Under the pieces are notes generated by a model, which had not been told where the DNA came from, ran no database searches, and saw only the letters and a list, made by a program, of their open reading frames with translations. Shown here piece by piece: positions 7,359 to 16,221 of a stretch of 33,188 bases of DNA. Each line of letters starts with the position of its first letter. The stretch's first letter is position 1. The position numbers and the translations under genes were made by a program. The stretch covers positions 1 to 33,188 of the forward strand of contig WMBV01000048.1 in the NCBI GenBank assembly GCA_017745595.1, read 5' to 3'. The stretch is from Bordetella petrii (lineage in GTDB: Bacteria > Pseudomonadota > Gammaproteobacteria > Burkholderiales > Burkholderiaceae_B).

Positions 7359-8636
7359 TCAGGCGCCGGCGGGCCGCTTGCACCGCCCCGTCAGCAGCAC
7401 GGCCGCCGCCGCGAGTTGCAGCATGCCCGCCGCCAGGAACAGCAGCCCCTCGTGGCCGAAAGTCGCGCCCCATTCGCGCAGCAGCCCGAACGCCGCGGGC
7501 GCGAACGCATAGCCCGCCTGCCCGGCCGCCGTCACCCACGCCACGACGCGCGCCACCTCGGCCGGCCGGAAATCGGCCTGCGCGATCAGGGGCGGCAGCG
7601 AAGTCACATTGCCCAGGGCCATGCCGAACAGGCAGCATCCCAGCACCATCCCGGCTCCCGAAGTGCCGGCGCCCAGCAGCACCGCCGAGCCCACCGCCTG
7701 CAAGCCCAGGTTCAGGGCCGCGGCTTTGCGCCGGTCGGTTCGGGGCGACATCAGGCGTGCCATCATCAGCCGGCCGCCGATGGCGCAGGCCGTGGCCAGC
7801 CCCATGGCCGCGCCGGCGCGCCCGCTGCCCAGTACCGGCACCAGCATCGAAAACAGATGTGCCACCAGGCCCACCTGGGCGAACAGGCCCAGCGAGGCGC
7901 CCCATGCCAGCGTGCTCAGGCGGCGGCCGCCACGCGGCGCCTCCGCGGCCGCGTCCCGGGCGGCATGCGGCGCGCCGGCCGGGCCGGCCGCCGGCACGGC
8001 TTCTCCGTCGGGCGCCACGCCCATCGTGGCGGGAGTCTGGCGCAGATAATGCCAGGCCAATCCGCAGACGACCGCCACCATGACCAGCGCCACGGCCACC
8101 ACTGCGCCGCCGAAGCCGATCGCGGCGATCAAGGCCACCCACAGCGGCGAAAACACCACCCCGCCCAGGCTTCCGCCATTGAAGGCCATGCCCAGGGCGG
8201 CGGGCCGGCGGCGCTCGAACCACGGCGACACCATGGCATTGAGCGCCGCGCCGCTGGTCATGGCCCAGCCCGCGCCGCTGAAGGGTGCCGCCGCGAACAA
8301 TTGCCAGGGCTCGCGCGCATAGCCCCAGCCCAGCAGTCCGGCCGCGGTCAGCAGCGCGCCCGCGGTGGTCACGGCCGCCACGCCATGGCGGGCGTGCAGC
8401 GTGCCCAGCGCGGCCACCACGGCGGCGCCGCACAGAAAATGCACGGTAATGGCCATGGACACCAGGGCCACCGACCAGCCCCGCGCGGCATGCAGCGCGC
8501 CCATGAATATCGGCGGGCCATAAAAGCCGATGCCCCAGGCGAACACCGCGATGACGAATGCCGCCCCCACCACTCGCCAGCCAAAGAAAACGCGCGCAGG
8601 CGCGGCCTGCGGCGCGGCCCGAGGAAACTTTTGCAT
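7359..8636 (-). CDS. Major facilitator superfamily permease
   Basis: A 425-residue protein with about twelve hydrophobic segments in two halves and a central hydrophilic loop near residues 200-240. The N-terminal FFGWRVVGAAFVIAVFAWGI and MAITVHFLCGAAVVAALGTL, then ERRRPAALGMAFNGGSLGGV in the first half, resemble the oxalate/monocarboxylate-type (OFA-like) MFS group, but I cannot assign a substrate. I prefer ATG 8636, because a purine-rich GGGACGG lies just upstream; GTG at 8639 is also possible. It is a single-gene unit between the GFA-type gene and the glycine-zipper gene, all leftward, and ends just before palindrome site C. It is not obviously linked to galactarate use despite being two genes from garD. 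Confidence 0.82.
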   Translation of the reverse strand: MQKFPRAAPQAAPARVFFGWRVVGAAFVIAVFAWGIGFYGPPIFMGALHAARGWSVALVSMAITVHFLCGAAVVAALGTLHARHGVAAVTTAGALLTAAGLLGWGYAREPWQLFAAAPFSGAGWAMTSGAALNAMVSPWFERRRPAALGMAFNGGSLGGVVFSPLWVALIAAIGFGGAVVAVALVMVAVVCGLAWHYLRQTPATMGVAPDGEAVPAAGPAGAPHAARDAAAEAPRGGRRLSTLAWGASLGLFAQVGLVAHLFSMLVPVLGSGRAGAAMGLATACAIGGRLMMARLMSPRTDRRKAAALNLGLQAVGSAVLLGAGTSGAGMVLGCCLFGMALGNVTSLPPLIAQADFRPAEVARVVAWVTAAGQAGYAFAPAAFGLLREWGATFGHEGLLFLAAGMLQLAAAAVLLTGRCKRPAGA

Positions 8637-8721
8637 CACCCGTCCCGGCTATCCATCCGAAGCCCAGAGTGTGCCCATGCCAGGCCGTCCATGCTGCGGT
8701 GCGCGTCGAAATATGCCCAGG

Positions 8722-9072
8722 CTAGCGCGACGCCCCGTCGTACTTCTGCACCGTCAGGGCATCCAGGTCGATGTCCGGCACGCAGCGCAGGTTGACGGCC
8801 CGCACCGGCGAACCATCGGGATTGGCGCCATAGGCCACCGGCTGGGTGCCGCAATGGCGGCAAAAGCGGTGATCGATCTGATGAGTATTGAACTGGTACG
8901 ACTGCAGGTCGTCGGCGCCCCGGTCCAGGGTGAACAGCTCGGCGGGGAAAAAACTCAGCAAAAAACCCTTGCGTCGGCAATGCGAGCAATTACAGCTGAT
9001 CGCCGACGCGGGCAGATCGGCATTGACGGTAAAACCGACGGCGCCGCAGTGACAGCTACCCTGGAATGACAT
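8722..9072 (-). CDS. GFA (CENP-V/GFA) family zinc protein
   Basis: A 116-residue protein with the full GFA zinc signature: Cys7 and Cys9 (SCHCGAV), Cys27, Cys29 and Cys32 (CNCSHC), and Cys71 and Cys74 (FCRHCGTQP). The family includes the glutathione-dependent formaldehyde-activating enzyme Gfa, which promotes S-hydroxymethylglutathione formation, but most short members have no proven activity, so the function is open. The start is supported by an AGGAG ribosome-binding site a few bases upstream. It is divergent from the M20 amidohydrolase at 9171, with about 100 bases between the two start codons. I see no sign of truncation. Confidence 0.85.
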   Translation of the reverse strand: MSFQGSCHCGAVGFTVNADLPASAISCNCSHCRRKGFLLSFFPAELFTLDRGADDLQSYQFNTHQIDHRFCRHCGTQPVAYGANPDGSPVRAVNLRCVPDIDLDALTVQKYDGASR

Positions 9073-9136
9073 GATGGTCTCCTGGTCAACAAGAAAGAAT
9101 GGCCCACGACGGGCATTCTACGGCGCCGGCCGGCGG

Positions 9137-9145
9137 TGGTATAAG
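9137..9145 (+). promoter_or_regulatory. Extended -10 promoter upstream of the amidohydrolase
   Basis: TGGTATAAG is a strong extended -10 element (TG, one base, TATAAG) with no good -35 box. Predicted initiation near 9151 places the start of the upstream in-frame codon at 9099 outside the transcript and favours ATG 9171 as the translation start. The same TGGTATAA form recurs at 33068. Confidence 0.45.
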
Positions 9146-9170
9146 CAAAGACTCGCCGCCTTCACGCCCC

Positions 9171-10448
9171 ATGCCCATGCCCGCCTCTACTGTGCCGCCC
9201 GCCACCGCCGAGTACGGCGACCCCGTCATGGCCCATGCCGAAGCGCTGTCGCGCTGGTCCGACCACCCCGGCAATCTGACCTGTACTTATCTCACGCCCG
9301 CGCACCGCGCCACCGCCCGCCAGCTCGAAGACTGGATGCGCGAGGCGGGTTTCGACACGGTGCGGCAAGACGCCGTGGGCAATGTAATCGGCCGCTATCG
9401 CGCCGACCCCGCGGTCGCGGACCCGCAGCTGGTGGCCACCGGCAGCCATTACGACACGGTGCGCAATGGCGGCAAATACGATGGCCGGCTGGGCATTCTG
9501 CTGCCCGTCGCGGTCGTGGCCCGGTTGCACCGGCGCGGCGTACGCCTGCCCTTCGATTTCGAAGTCATCGGCTTCGCCGAAGAAGAAGGCGTGCGCTATG
9601 GCGGCTCGTTTCTCGGCTCGTCCGCCTACATCGGCCAATTCGACCCGGCCCAGCTCGACAAGCGCGACGCCGATGGCGTCGCGCTGCGCCAGGCCATGCG
9701 GGATGCCGGCCTGGACCCGGCCCAGGCCGCCGCGCAGGCGGCCGACCCGCGCCTGAGCCATTACTTCGAGGTGCACATCGAACAGGGCCCGGTGCTGCAC
9801 CAGCGCGGCCTGCCGCTGGGCGTGGTGACCTCGATCGCGGGCTGCGTGCGGCGCCGCCTGGTGCTGGCGGGCGCGGCCGGCCATGCCGGCACCACGCCGA
9901 TGGACCTGCGGCGCGACGCGGCCTGCGCGGCCGCCGAGATCGTGCTGGCCGTCGAGACGCGCTGCCGGCAAACCCCTGGGCTGGTCGGCACGGTAGGCAT
10001 GCTGCAAGTGCCGGACGGCTCGATCAACGTCATTCCCGGCGCCTGCCACCTGACCTTGGACATACGCGCGGCGCACGATGCCGACCGCGACCGGGCGCTG
10101 GCGGACATCGAAGCGCGCTGCCGCGAAATCTGCGCGCGCCGCGACATCGATTACACCGCGGAAGAACTGATGCGCGTGCCCGCCTCGCCCTGTTCGCCGG
10201 CGCACCAGGCCTTGTGGCGGCGGGCCGTGGCGGCCCAGGAGCTGCCGGTGGCGGAACTGCCGTCGGGCGCCGGCCACGACGCCATGCTGCTGGGCCGCGT
10301 GGTGCCGGTCAGCATGCTGTTCGTACGCTGCGGCAACGGCGGCGTCAGCCACAACCCCCAGGAAATCATGACCGCCGCCGACGCCCAGCTGGCCGGCCAG
10401 GCCGTCGCCGAGTTCCTCGCGCTCTACGCTGCGGAATCCGCAGCCTGA
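9171..10448 (+). CDS. M20 family Zn-dependent amidohydrolase (allantoate amidohydrolase/N-carbamoylase type)
   Basis: A 425-residue hydrolase of the AllC/HyuC branch of peptidase family M20. With the start at 9171, metal-binding and catalytic motifs are TGSHYDTV (His93), GGKYDGRLG (Asp104), FAEEEG (Glu137/Glu138), YFEVHIEQGP (His202) and GVSHNP (His394). The dimerisation-domain motif AGHAGTTPMD and GAGHDAM (His369) are also present. All expected metal ligands are visible. Family members hydrolyse allantoate, ureidoglycine or N-carbamoyl amino acids; without neighbouring purine or hydantoin genes the substrate cannot be fixed. The frame could begin at ATG 9099, but the promoter-like TGGTATAAG at 9137 and normal family length favour 9171. 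It converges on the LysR gene across palindrome doublet D. Confidence 0.85.
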   Translation: MPMPASTVPPATAEYGDPVMAHAEALSRWSDHPGNLTCTYLTPAHRATARQLEDWMREAGFDTVRQDAVGNVIGRYRADPAVADPQLVATGSHYDTVRNGGKYDGRLGILLPVAVVARLHRRGVRLPFDFEVIGFAEEEGVRYGGSFLGSSAYIGQFDPAQLDKRDADGVALRQAMRDAGLDPAQAAAQAADPRLSHYFEVHIEQGPVLHQRGLPLGVVTSIAGCVRRRLVLAGAAGHAGTTPMDLRRDAACAAAEIVLAVETRCRQTPGLVGTVGMLQVPDGSINVIPGACHLTLDIRAAHDADRDRALADIEARCREICARRDIDYTAEELMRVPASPCSPAHQALWRRAVAAQELPVAELPSGAGHDAMLLGRVVPVSMLFVRCGNGGVSHNPQEIMTAADAQLAGQAVAEFLALYAAESAA

Positions 10449-10479
10449 GCGGTAACCAGGTGCCTGACTCCGGTAACCA

Positions 10480-10570
10480 GGTGTCTGACACCCACAGGGT
10501 GTCAGACACCGAAGTGTGCGCCAGCCATTCCGAGCCAGCGGTGTCCGACACCCTGCGGGAGTCAGACACC
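10480..10570. repeat. Complete palindrome doublet, site D
   Basis: Two 31-bp palindromes face each other across a 29-base spacer. The left unit (10480-10510) is a near-perfect hairpin with 14-base arms, GGTGTCTGACACCC and its complement, around ACA. The right unit (10540-10570) is in inverse orientation with one arm change (GGTGTCCGAC). A 10-base direct repeat GGTAACCAGG (10451 and 10472) with a partial TGCCTGACTC precedes it. The doublet fills the space between the convergent amidohydrolase and LysR genes and could terminate or protect both transcripts. Confidence 0.9.
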
Positions 10571-10596
10571 TGCCTGCTTGGACACCCGTCCCGCCC

Positions 10597-11520
10597 TCAT
10601 CGGACCGGCAGCAGCCCCGGCCGGCCCTCGTGCGCCGCGTGCGCCTTGTCCAGGATGAACTCGATCAGCATCGACAGCGCGCGCGGATGATGCCGGCTGG
10701 GCATGTACAGCATGTACATCCCGCGGCCGAAAATGCTCAGGCGCCAGTCGTTCAGCGCCGTCAGCAGCCGCCCCTGCGCGATGTCCTCGTGCGCCACGTA
10801 ATCGGGCAGCACCGCCACGCCCAGGCCGGCCAGCGCGGCATTCAGCAGAAAGGGGTAGTTGCGCGACACCACGGTGGGATCCAGGGTCACCTGCTGGCGC
10901 TGGCTGCCCTGGTAGGCCGACAGGCGCAACGGCCGGCCGATGACCGCCGCGCTGATGACGGGCGCGCCGCACAGGGCCTCGGGCCGCTGCGGCAGCCCGC
11001 GGCGCGCCGCATAGGCCGGGGACGCGCACGCCAGGTACCGCACCTGGCCCAGCTCGCGCGCCACCAGGTGGCCTGGCGGTTCCGACGTAATGCGCACCGC
11101 GATATCCACCTCTTCGCGCAACAGGTCTTCCACACTGTTTTCAAACAGCACGTCGAGCACGATGCCGGGATAGTTGCGCTTGAATTCCAGCAGCCAGGGC
11201 GACATCACGAACTGCCCGTAGCCGCTGGGCACGCTCAGGCGCACCCGGCCCTGCGGCGTGTTGCCCAGTGTTTCCACCGACTCTTGCGCGGCGGCCAGTT
11301 CATCGCGGATGCTGCAGCCATGCCGGTACAGCTTCAGGCCGATTTCGGTGGGCTCGACCCGGCGCGTGGTGCGGCGCACCAGTTGCATGCCCACCGCGCG
11401 TTCCAGCTGGCCCAGGTGGTAGCTGACATTGGCGCGCGTCATTTTCAGCCGGCGCGCGGCTTCGCTCAGGTTGCCCGCGTCCAGGATTTCCACCAGCAGA
11501 GTCAGTGATTTGGTATCCAT
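10597..11520 (-). CDS. LysR family transcriptional regulator
   Basis: A 307-residue LysR regulator. The winged helix-turn-helix occupies residues 1-60 (LSEAARRLKMTRANVSYHLG, then LERAVGMQLVRRTTRRVEPT). The rest is the two-lobed periplasmic-protein-like effector domain (about 90-300), with GRVRLSVPSGYG opening lobe one and NAALAGLGVAVLPDY in lobe two. It is divergent from the beta-oxidation operon beginning at 11669, the classic arrangement for a LysR activator responding to a pathway substrate or CoA-ester. The 148-base intergenic region is markedly more AT-rich than its surroundings and holds repeated TGTCAA sequences that could be its operator. The convergent amidohydrolase is a less likely target. 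The effector is unknown. Confidence 0.9.
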   Translation of the reverse strand: MDTKSLTLLVEILDAGNLSEAARRLKMTRANVSYHLGQLERAVGMQLVRRTTRRVEPTEIGLKLYRHGCSIRDELAAAQESVETLGNTPQGRVRLSVPSGYGQFVMSPWLLEFKRNYPGIVLDVLFENSVEDLLREEVDIAVRITSEPPGHLVARELGQVRYLACASPAYAARRGLPQRPEALCGAPVISAAVIGRPLRLSAYQGSQRQQVTLDPTVVSRNYPFLLNAALAGLGVAVLPDYVAHEDIAQGRLLTALNDWRLSIFGRGMYMLYMPSRHHPRALSMLIEFILDKAHAAHEGRPGLLPVR

Positions 11521-11526
11521 AGCCGA

Positions 11527-11599
11527 GCATTGTCAAAGTTTTTTGTACGCAGTGTCAACTATTGATGGCATTGTCAAGATTAACTTGCTGATGAAGAAT
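11527..11599 (+). promoter_or_regulatory. Divergent regulatory region with three TGTCAA repeats and a candidate promoter
   Basis: GCATTGTCAA occurs at 11527-11536 and again at 11568-11577, and a third TGTCAA lies at 11553-11558. The three TGTCAA cores are spaced 22 and 19 bases, roughly two helical turns. The middle one is half of an inverted repeat, TCAA-CTA-TTGA (11555-11565), which suits a LysR dimer. The right-hand TTGTCA (11571-11576) doubles as a -35 box for AAGAAT (11594-11599) with a 17-base spacer, giving a rightward promoter for the operon. The assignment is inference from spacing and position between the divergent LysR gene and its likely target. Confidence 0.45.
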
Positions 11600-11668
11600 A
11601 AAGAGCGAAATTTGCATGTCCTTCACACACGACAGGCCGCGAGGCCTGCATCCCGGAGACCTCCCCTC

Positions 11669-13789
11669 ATGACAGAGCGCGCGCCCCACGGCGCCGTTGC
11701 ATCGCAGCGGCACGACGGCATCCTGGTTCTCATCGTCGATCACCCGCCGGTCAACGCACTCAGCGCCGACGTCAGGCGCGGCCTGGCCGATGCCATCCAG
11801 GCCGCGCAGGCCGACGGCGGCGTCCGCGCCATCGTGCTGGCGGGCGCCAGGCGCAACTTCATCGCCGGCGCCGATATCCGCGAATTCGGCAAGCCGCCCC
11901 AGCCGCCGGCCCTGCCCGACGTCTGCAACGCCATCGAAGCCAGCACCAAGCCCGTCATCGCCGCGCTGCACGGCGCCACGCTGGGCGGCGGCCTGGAAAT
12001 CGCCCTGGCGGCGCACTACCGCGTGGCGCTGCCCGGCGCGCGCCTGGGCCTGCCCGAAGTCAACCTGGGCCTGCTGCCCGGCGCGGGCGGCACGCAGCGC
12101 ACGCCCCGGCTCATCGGCGCGGCCGCGGCCCTCGACCTGATGCTGACCGGCCGGCATGCCACCGCCCAGGAAGCCCAGGCCTGGGGCCTGGTCGACCGCG
12201 TCGACGGCGGCAACGACGCGCCGGCCGCCGGCCTGGCCTACGCGCAAGAATTGCTGGCGCAAGGCGCCGGCCCGCGCCCCACCCGCGACGCCACGGCGGC
12301 GCTGGCCGACCGGCAGGCCGCGCAGGCCGCCATCGATGCCGCCCGCGCCCAGGTTCAGGCACGCCAGCGCGGGCTGTTCTCGCCCGGCAAAATCGTCGAC
12401 GCCGTGCAGGCGGCGCTGGACCAGCCCTTCGACGCCGGCCTGCGCACCGAGCGCGCCCTGTTCCTGCAATGCCTCGACAGCCCCCAGCGCGCCGCGCTGG
12501 TGCATGCCTTCTTCGCCGAGCGCGAAACCGCCAAGGCCCCCGAAACGCGCCAGGCCCAGCCGCGGCCGCTGGAACGCCTGGGCGTGATCGGCGGTGGCAC
12601 CATGGGCGCCGGCATCGCCGTGGCCATGCTCGACGCCGGCCTGCCGGTGGTCATGGTCGAACAGAACGACGAAGCGCTGGCGCGCGGCCGCGCCCGCGTC
12701 GAGCACGTTTACGACCTGCTCATCAAGAAAGGCCGCCTCGACGCCGCCGGCAAGGCCGAGCGCATGGCCCGCTACACCGGCGCCACCGGCTACGGCGCGC
12801 TGGCCGATGCCGACCTGATCGTCGAAGCCGTATTCGAAGACATGGACGTCAAGCTCGCCGTGTTCGCCGAACTCGACCGCGTCGCCAAGCCGGGCGCGGT
12901 GCTGGCCACCAATACGTCGTACCTGGACATCGACCGCATCGCCGCCGCCACCCAACGGCCGGCCGACGTGCTGGGCCTGCATTTCTTTTCGCCGGCCAAC
13001 ATCATGAAACTGCTCGAAATCGTGGTGGGCGCGCGCAGCGCCCCCGCCACCGTGGCCACCGGCTTCGAACTGGCGCGCCGCCTGCGCAAGACGCCGGTGC
13101 GGGCGGGCGTATGCGACGGCTTCATCGGCAACCGCATCCTGGCCGTGTACCGCCAGGCAGCCGACCTGATGCTCGAAGACGGCGCCTCGCCCTACCAGAT
13201 CGACGACGCGGTGCGCGCGTTCGGCTACCCCATGGGCCCCTACCAGGTCGCCGACCTGGCCGGCGGCGACATCGGCTGGGCCACCCGCAAGCGCCGCGCC
13301 GCCACGCGCGACCCGAAGCTGCGCTATGTGCAGATTCCCGACCGCCTGTGCGAACGCGGCTGGTTCGGCCAGAAAACCGGCCGCGGGTTCTACCTGTACC
13401 CCGATGGCGCGCGCACCGGCACGCCCGACCCCGAAGTGCTGGCCATCGTCGATGCCGAACGCCAGCGCGCCGGCATCGTGGCGCGGCAGTTCACGCAAGA
13501 AGAAATCCTGCGCCGCTACCTGGCCGCCATGGTCAACGAGGCCGCCAACGTGCTGCGCGAAGGCATCGCGCTGCGCCCCCTGGACATCGACGTGGTGTTC
13601 CTGTCGGGCTATGGCTTTCCGCGCTACCGAGGCGGGCCGCTGCATTACGCCGACCACGTCGGCCTGCCGCGCATCCTGGCCGACATCCGCGAGTTCGCGC
13701 ACGAAGACCCGCACTTCTGGCGGCCGTCGCCCCTGCTGGTCGAACTGGCCGAAGGCGGTCGCGACTTCGCCAGCCTGAACCACGCCTGA
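11669..13789 (+). CDS. Bifunctional enoyl-CoA hydratase/3-hydroxyacyl-CoA dehydrogenase (PimF/FadB-like)
   Basis: A 706-residue fusion catalysing hydration of trans-2-enoyl-CoA and NAD-dependent oxidation of the 3-hydroxyacyl-CoA. Residues 10-190 form the crotonase domain: the oxyanion-hole segment [22 protein letters not shown] with catalytic Glu110, and [19 protein letters not shown] with Glu130. From residue 303 the Rossmann motif [13 protein letters not shown] opens the dehydrogenase. [20 protein letters not shown] carries the catalytic His438, followed by the duplicated C-terminal helical domain ending with the GFPRYRGGP block. The start is ATG 11669, preceded by GGAGA; the frame remains open upstream but only through the regulatory region. 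It is the first gene of the operon, and the order of enzymes resembles pimF of dicarboxylate degradation. Confidence 0.9.
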   Translation: MTERAPHGAVASQRHDGILVLIVDHPPVNALSADVRRGLADAIQAAQADGGVRAIVLAGARRNFIAGADIREFGKPPQPPALPDVCNAIEASTKPVIAALHGATLGGGLEIALAAHYRVALPGARLGLPEVNLGLLPGAGGTQRTPRLIGAAAALDLMLTGRHATAQEAQAWGLVDRVDGGNDAPAAGLAYAQELLAQGAGPRPTRDATAALADRQAAQAAIDAARAQVQARQRGLFSPGKIVDAVQAALDQPFDAGLRTERALFLQCLDSPQRAALVHAFFAERETAKAPETRQAQPRPLERLGVIGGGTMGAGIAVAMLDAGLPVVMVEQNDEALARGRARVEHVYDLLIKKGRLDAAGKAERMARYTGATGYGALADADLIVEAVFEDMDVKLAVFAELDRVAKPGAVLATNTSYLDIDRIAAATQRPADVLGLHFFSPANIMKLLEIVVGARSAPATVATGFELARRLRKTPVRAGVCDGFIGNRILAVYRQAADLMLEDGASPYQIDDAVRAFGYPMGPYQVADLAGGDIGWATRKRRAATRDPKLRYVQIPDRLCERGWFGQKTGRGFYLYPDGARTGTPDPEVLAIVDAERQRAGIVARQFTQEEILRRYLAAMVNEAANVLREGIALRPLDIDVVFLSGYGFPRYRGGPLHYADHVGLPRILADIREFAHEDPHFWRPSPLLVELAEGGRDFASLNHA

Positions 13790-13817
13790 GCCTCACATTT
13801 CCTCTGGAGCCTTTGCC

Positions 13818-14999
13818 ATGCGCGAAGCCGTCATCGTTTCCACCGCCCGCACCCCTATTACCAAGGCACATCGCGGCGAATTCAACCTGACCCCGGGCCC
13901 CACGCTGGCCGCCTACGCGGTGCGCGCCGCGGTCGACCGCGCCGGCATCGACCCGGGCCTGATCGAAGACGCCATCCTGGGCTGCGGCTACCCCGAAGGC
14001 ACCACCGGGCGCAACATCGCCCGCCAGGCCGTCATCCGCGCCGGCCTGCCCGTCAGCGTGGGCGGCGCCACCGTCAACCGCTTCTGCGCCTCGGGGCTGC
14101 AGGCCATCGCCAGCGCCGCCGCGCGCATCGTCATGGACGGCGTGCCGGCCATGATCGCCGGCGGCGTCGAATCGGTATCGCACATCCGCACGCGCGACGA
14201 CCCCAACGCCGGCATCGACCCCTGGACCCTGCAGCACAAGCCGGAACTCTACCTGCCCATGATCGAAACGGCCGACATCGTGGCGGCGCGCTACGGCATC
14301 AGCCGCGAGGCGCAAGACCGCTACAGCGCCGAAAGCCAGCGGCGCACCGCCGAGGCCCAGGCAGCCGGCCGCTACCGCGACGAAATCATTGCCGTCACCA
14401 CCACCATGGCGGTCACCGACAAGGCCACCGGCGCGGTCACGCAACGCGAAGTCACCATCGACGCCGACACCTGCAACCGGCCCGGCACCACGTACGAAAG
14501 CCTGGCCAAGCTCGAACCGGTGCGCGGCGCCGGCCAGTTCATCACGGCAGGTAACGCCTCGCAATTGTCCGACGGCGCCGCGGCGTGCGTGCTGATGGAA
14601 GCGCGCGACGCCGAGCGCGCCGGCCTGCAGCCGCTGGGCGCCTTCCGCGGCCTGGCCATCGCGGGCTGCGAGCCCGACGAAATGGGCATCGGCCCGGTGT
14701 ACGCGGTGCCGCGCCTGCTGGCGCGCCACGGCCTGACAGTCGACGACATCGACCTCTGGGAACTGAACGAGGCCTTTGCGTCCCAGGCGCTGTACTGCCA
14801 GCAGACCCTGGGCATTCCCACGGAAAAACTCAACGTCAACGGCGGGGCCATTTCGCTGGGCCATCCGTTCGGCGTAACCGGCGCCCGCCTGGCGGGCCAT
14901 ATTCTCATCGAAGGCCGGCGGCGGGGCGCGCGCCATGCCGTGGTCACCATGTGCGTGGGCGGCGGCATGGGAGCGGCCGGCATGTTCGAAATCTACTGA
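13818..14999 (+). CDS. Acetyl-CoA acyltransferase (thiolase, PimB-like)
   Basis: A 393-residue thiolase with every catalytic element: nucleophile Cys90 in [13 protein letters not shown], His349 in [16 protein letters not shown], and the second acid/base Cys379 in [13 protein letters not shown]. It cleaves a 3-oxoacyl-CoA with CoA to give acetyl-CoA and a chain shortened by two carbons, completing the cycle begun by the upstream fusion protein. It starts 28 bases after that gene, with a purine-rich CTGGAGCC upstream of the ATG. Length and motifs are those of degradative thiolases of the FadA/PcaF/PimB group; the sequence alone does not reveal chain preference. In context a dicarboxyl-CoA or similar substrate is likely. 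Confidence 0.9.
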   Translation: MREAVIVSTARTPITKAHRGEFNLTPGPTLAAYAVRAAVDRAGIDPGLIEDAILGCGYPEGTTGRNIARQAVIRAGLPVSVGGATVNRFCASGLQAIASAAARIVMDGVPAMIAGGVESVSHIRTRDDPNAGIDPWTLQHKPELYLPMIETADIVAARYGISREAQDRYSAESQRRTAEAQAAGRYRDEIIAVTTTMAVTDKATGAVTQREVTIDADTCNRPGTTYESLAKLEPVRGAGQFITAGNASQLSDGAAACVLMEARDAERAGLQPLGAFRGLAIAGCEPDEMGIGPVYAVPRLLARHGLTVDDIDLWELNEAFASQALYCQQTLGIPTEKLNVNGGAISLGHPFGVTGARLAGHILIEGRRRGARHAVVTMCVGGGMGAAGMFEIY

Positions 15000-15012
15000 T
15001 ACGAGACTCTCC

Positions 15013-16209
15013 ATGGACCTGAATTTCACTCCCGAAGAAGAAGCCTTCCGCGCCGAAGTGCGCGCCTTCCTGGCGGCGGAACTTCCCGCCGACCTGGCCC
15101 GCAAAGTGCGCGAAAACCGCCACCTGCACAAGGCCGACATGGAAGCCTGGCACGCCATCCTGAACGCGCGCGGCTGGCTGGCCAGCCACTGGCCGCGCGA
15201 ATACGGCGGCACCGGCTGGACCGCCGTGCAGAAGTTCATCTTCGAAAACGAATGCGCCCTCGCCCACGCGCCGCGCATCGTGCCCTTCGGCCTCAGCATG
15301 CTGGGCCCCGTCCTGATCAAATACGGCAACGAAGCGCAGAAGCGCCACTGGCTGCCGCGCATCCTGAACGGCGACGACTGGTGGTGCCAGGGCTATTCCG
15401 AACCCGGCGCGGGCTCCGACCTGGCTTCGCTCAAAACCAGCGCGGTGCGCGACGGCGATCACTACATCGTCAATGGCCAGAAAACCTGGACCACGCTGGG
15501 CCAGCACGCCAACATGATCTTCTGCCTGGTGCGCACGCGCAGCGAAGGCAAGCCGCAAGAAGGCATCAGCTTCCTGCTCATCGACATGACCACGCCGGGC
15601 ATCGAGGTGCGCCCCATCATCACCCTGGAAGGCGGCCACGAAGTCAACGAAGTGTTCTTCTCCGACGTGCGCGTGCCGGCGGCCAACCTGGTCGGCGAAG
15701 AAAACCGCGGCTGGTCCTGCGCCAAGTACCTGCTGACCTACGAGCGCACCAACATCGCCGGCGTGGGGTTGTCCACCGCGGCCCTGCTGCAGCTCAAGGC
15801 CGTGGCGGCGCGCCAGCGCAAAAACGGCAAGCCGCTCTCGCAAGACCCGGCGTTCGCGGCCCGCCTGGCGCACATCGAGATCGAACTCGACAACATGCGC
15901 ATCACCAACCTGCGCGTGCTGGCCGCGGCCGCCCACGGCGGCGCGCCCGGCGCCGAAAGCTCGATGCTGAAGATCCGCGGCACGCAGATCCGCCAGGAAA
16001 TCACCGCCCTGAACCGCCGCGCCATGGGCATCTACGCGCGGCCCTACGTGGCGCAGGCGCTCGAAGACGGCTACGCCGGGCCGCGCATCGGCCCGGCCGG
16101 CGCCGACAGCGCCGCCGCCCAGTACTTCAACAACCGCAAGCTGTCGATCTTCGGCGGCTCGAATGAAATCCAGAAGAACATCATCTCGAAGATGATCCTG
16201 GGACTGTAA
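15013..16209 (+). CDS. Acyl-CoA dehydrogenase, large subunit (PimC-like)
   Basis: A 398-residue flavoprotein. The N-terminal helical domain begins MDLNFTPEEEAFRAEVRAFL. The middle beta domain has the FAD/substrate motif WCQGYSEPGAGSDLASLKT and NGQKTWTT, and the C-terminal domain ends FGGSNEIQKNIISKMILGL. It introduces the first double bond in acyl-CoA. At the position where short- and medium-chain enzymes carry the catalytic Glu of (Y)EGT, this protein has Gly in FGGSNE, a pattern I associate with large subunits of paired dehydrogenases. The base may therefore be elsewhere or differently supplied. The gene starts 13 bases after the thiolase and is followed at 12 bases by a second dehydrogenase, suggesting a heteromeric enzyme like PimC-PimD. 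An upstream in-frame start inside the thiolase gene is ignored. Confidence 0.88.
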   Translation: MDLNFTPEEEAFRAEVRAFLAAELPADLARKVRENRHLHKADMEAWHAILNARGWLASHWPREYGGTGWTAVQKFIFENECALAHAPRIVPFGLSMLGPVLIKYGNEAQKRHWLPRILNGDDWWCQGYSEPGAGSDLASLKTSAVRDGDHYIVNGQKTWTTLGQHANMIFCLVRTRSEGKPQEGISFLLIDMTTPGIEVRPIITLEGGHEVNEVFFSDVRVPAANLVGEENRGWSCAKYLLTYERTNIAGVGLSTAALLQLKAVAARQRKNGKPLSQDPAFAARLAHIEIELDNMRITNLRVLAAAAHGGAPGAESSMLKIRGTQIRQEITALNRRAMGIYARPYVAQALEDGYAGPRIGPAGADSAAAQYFNNRKLSIFGGSNEIQKNIISKMILGL

Positions 16210-16221
16210 GGAAGCCCGCCC

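Noticed and set aside
11555-13783. Very long leftward open frame opposite the ECH/HAD gene
   Set aside because: It is a high-GC antisense artefact with low-complexity Gly/Ala/His composition; the rightward frame carries all catalytic residues.
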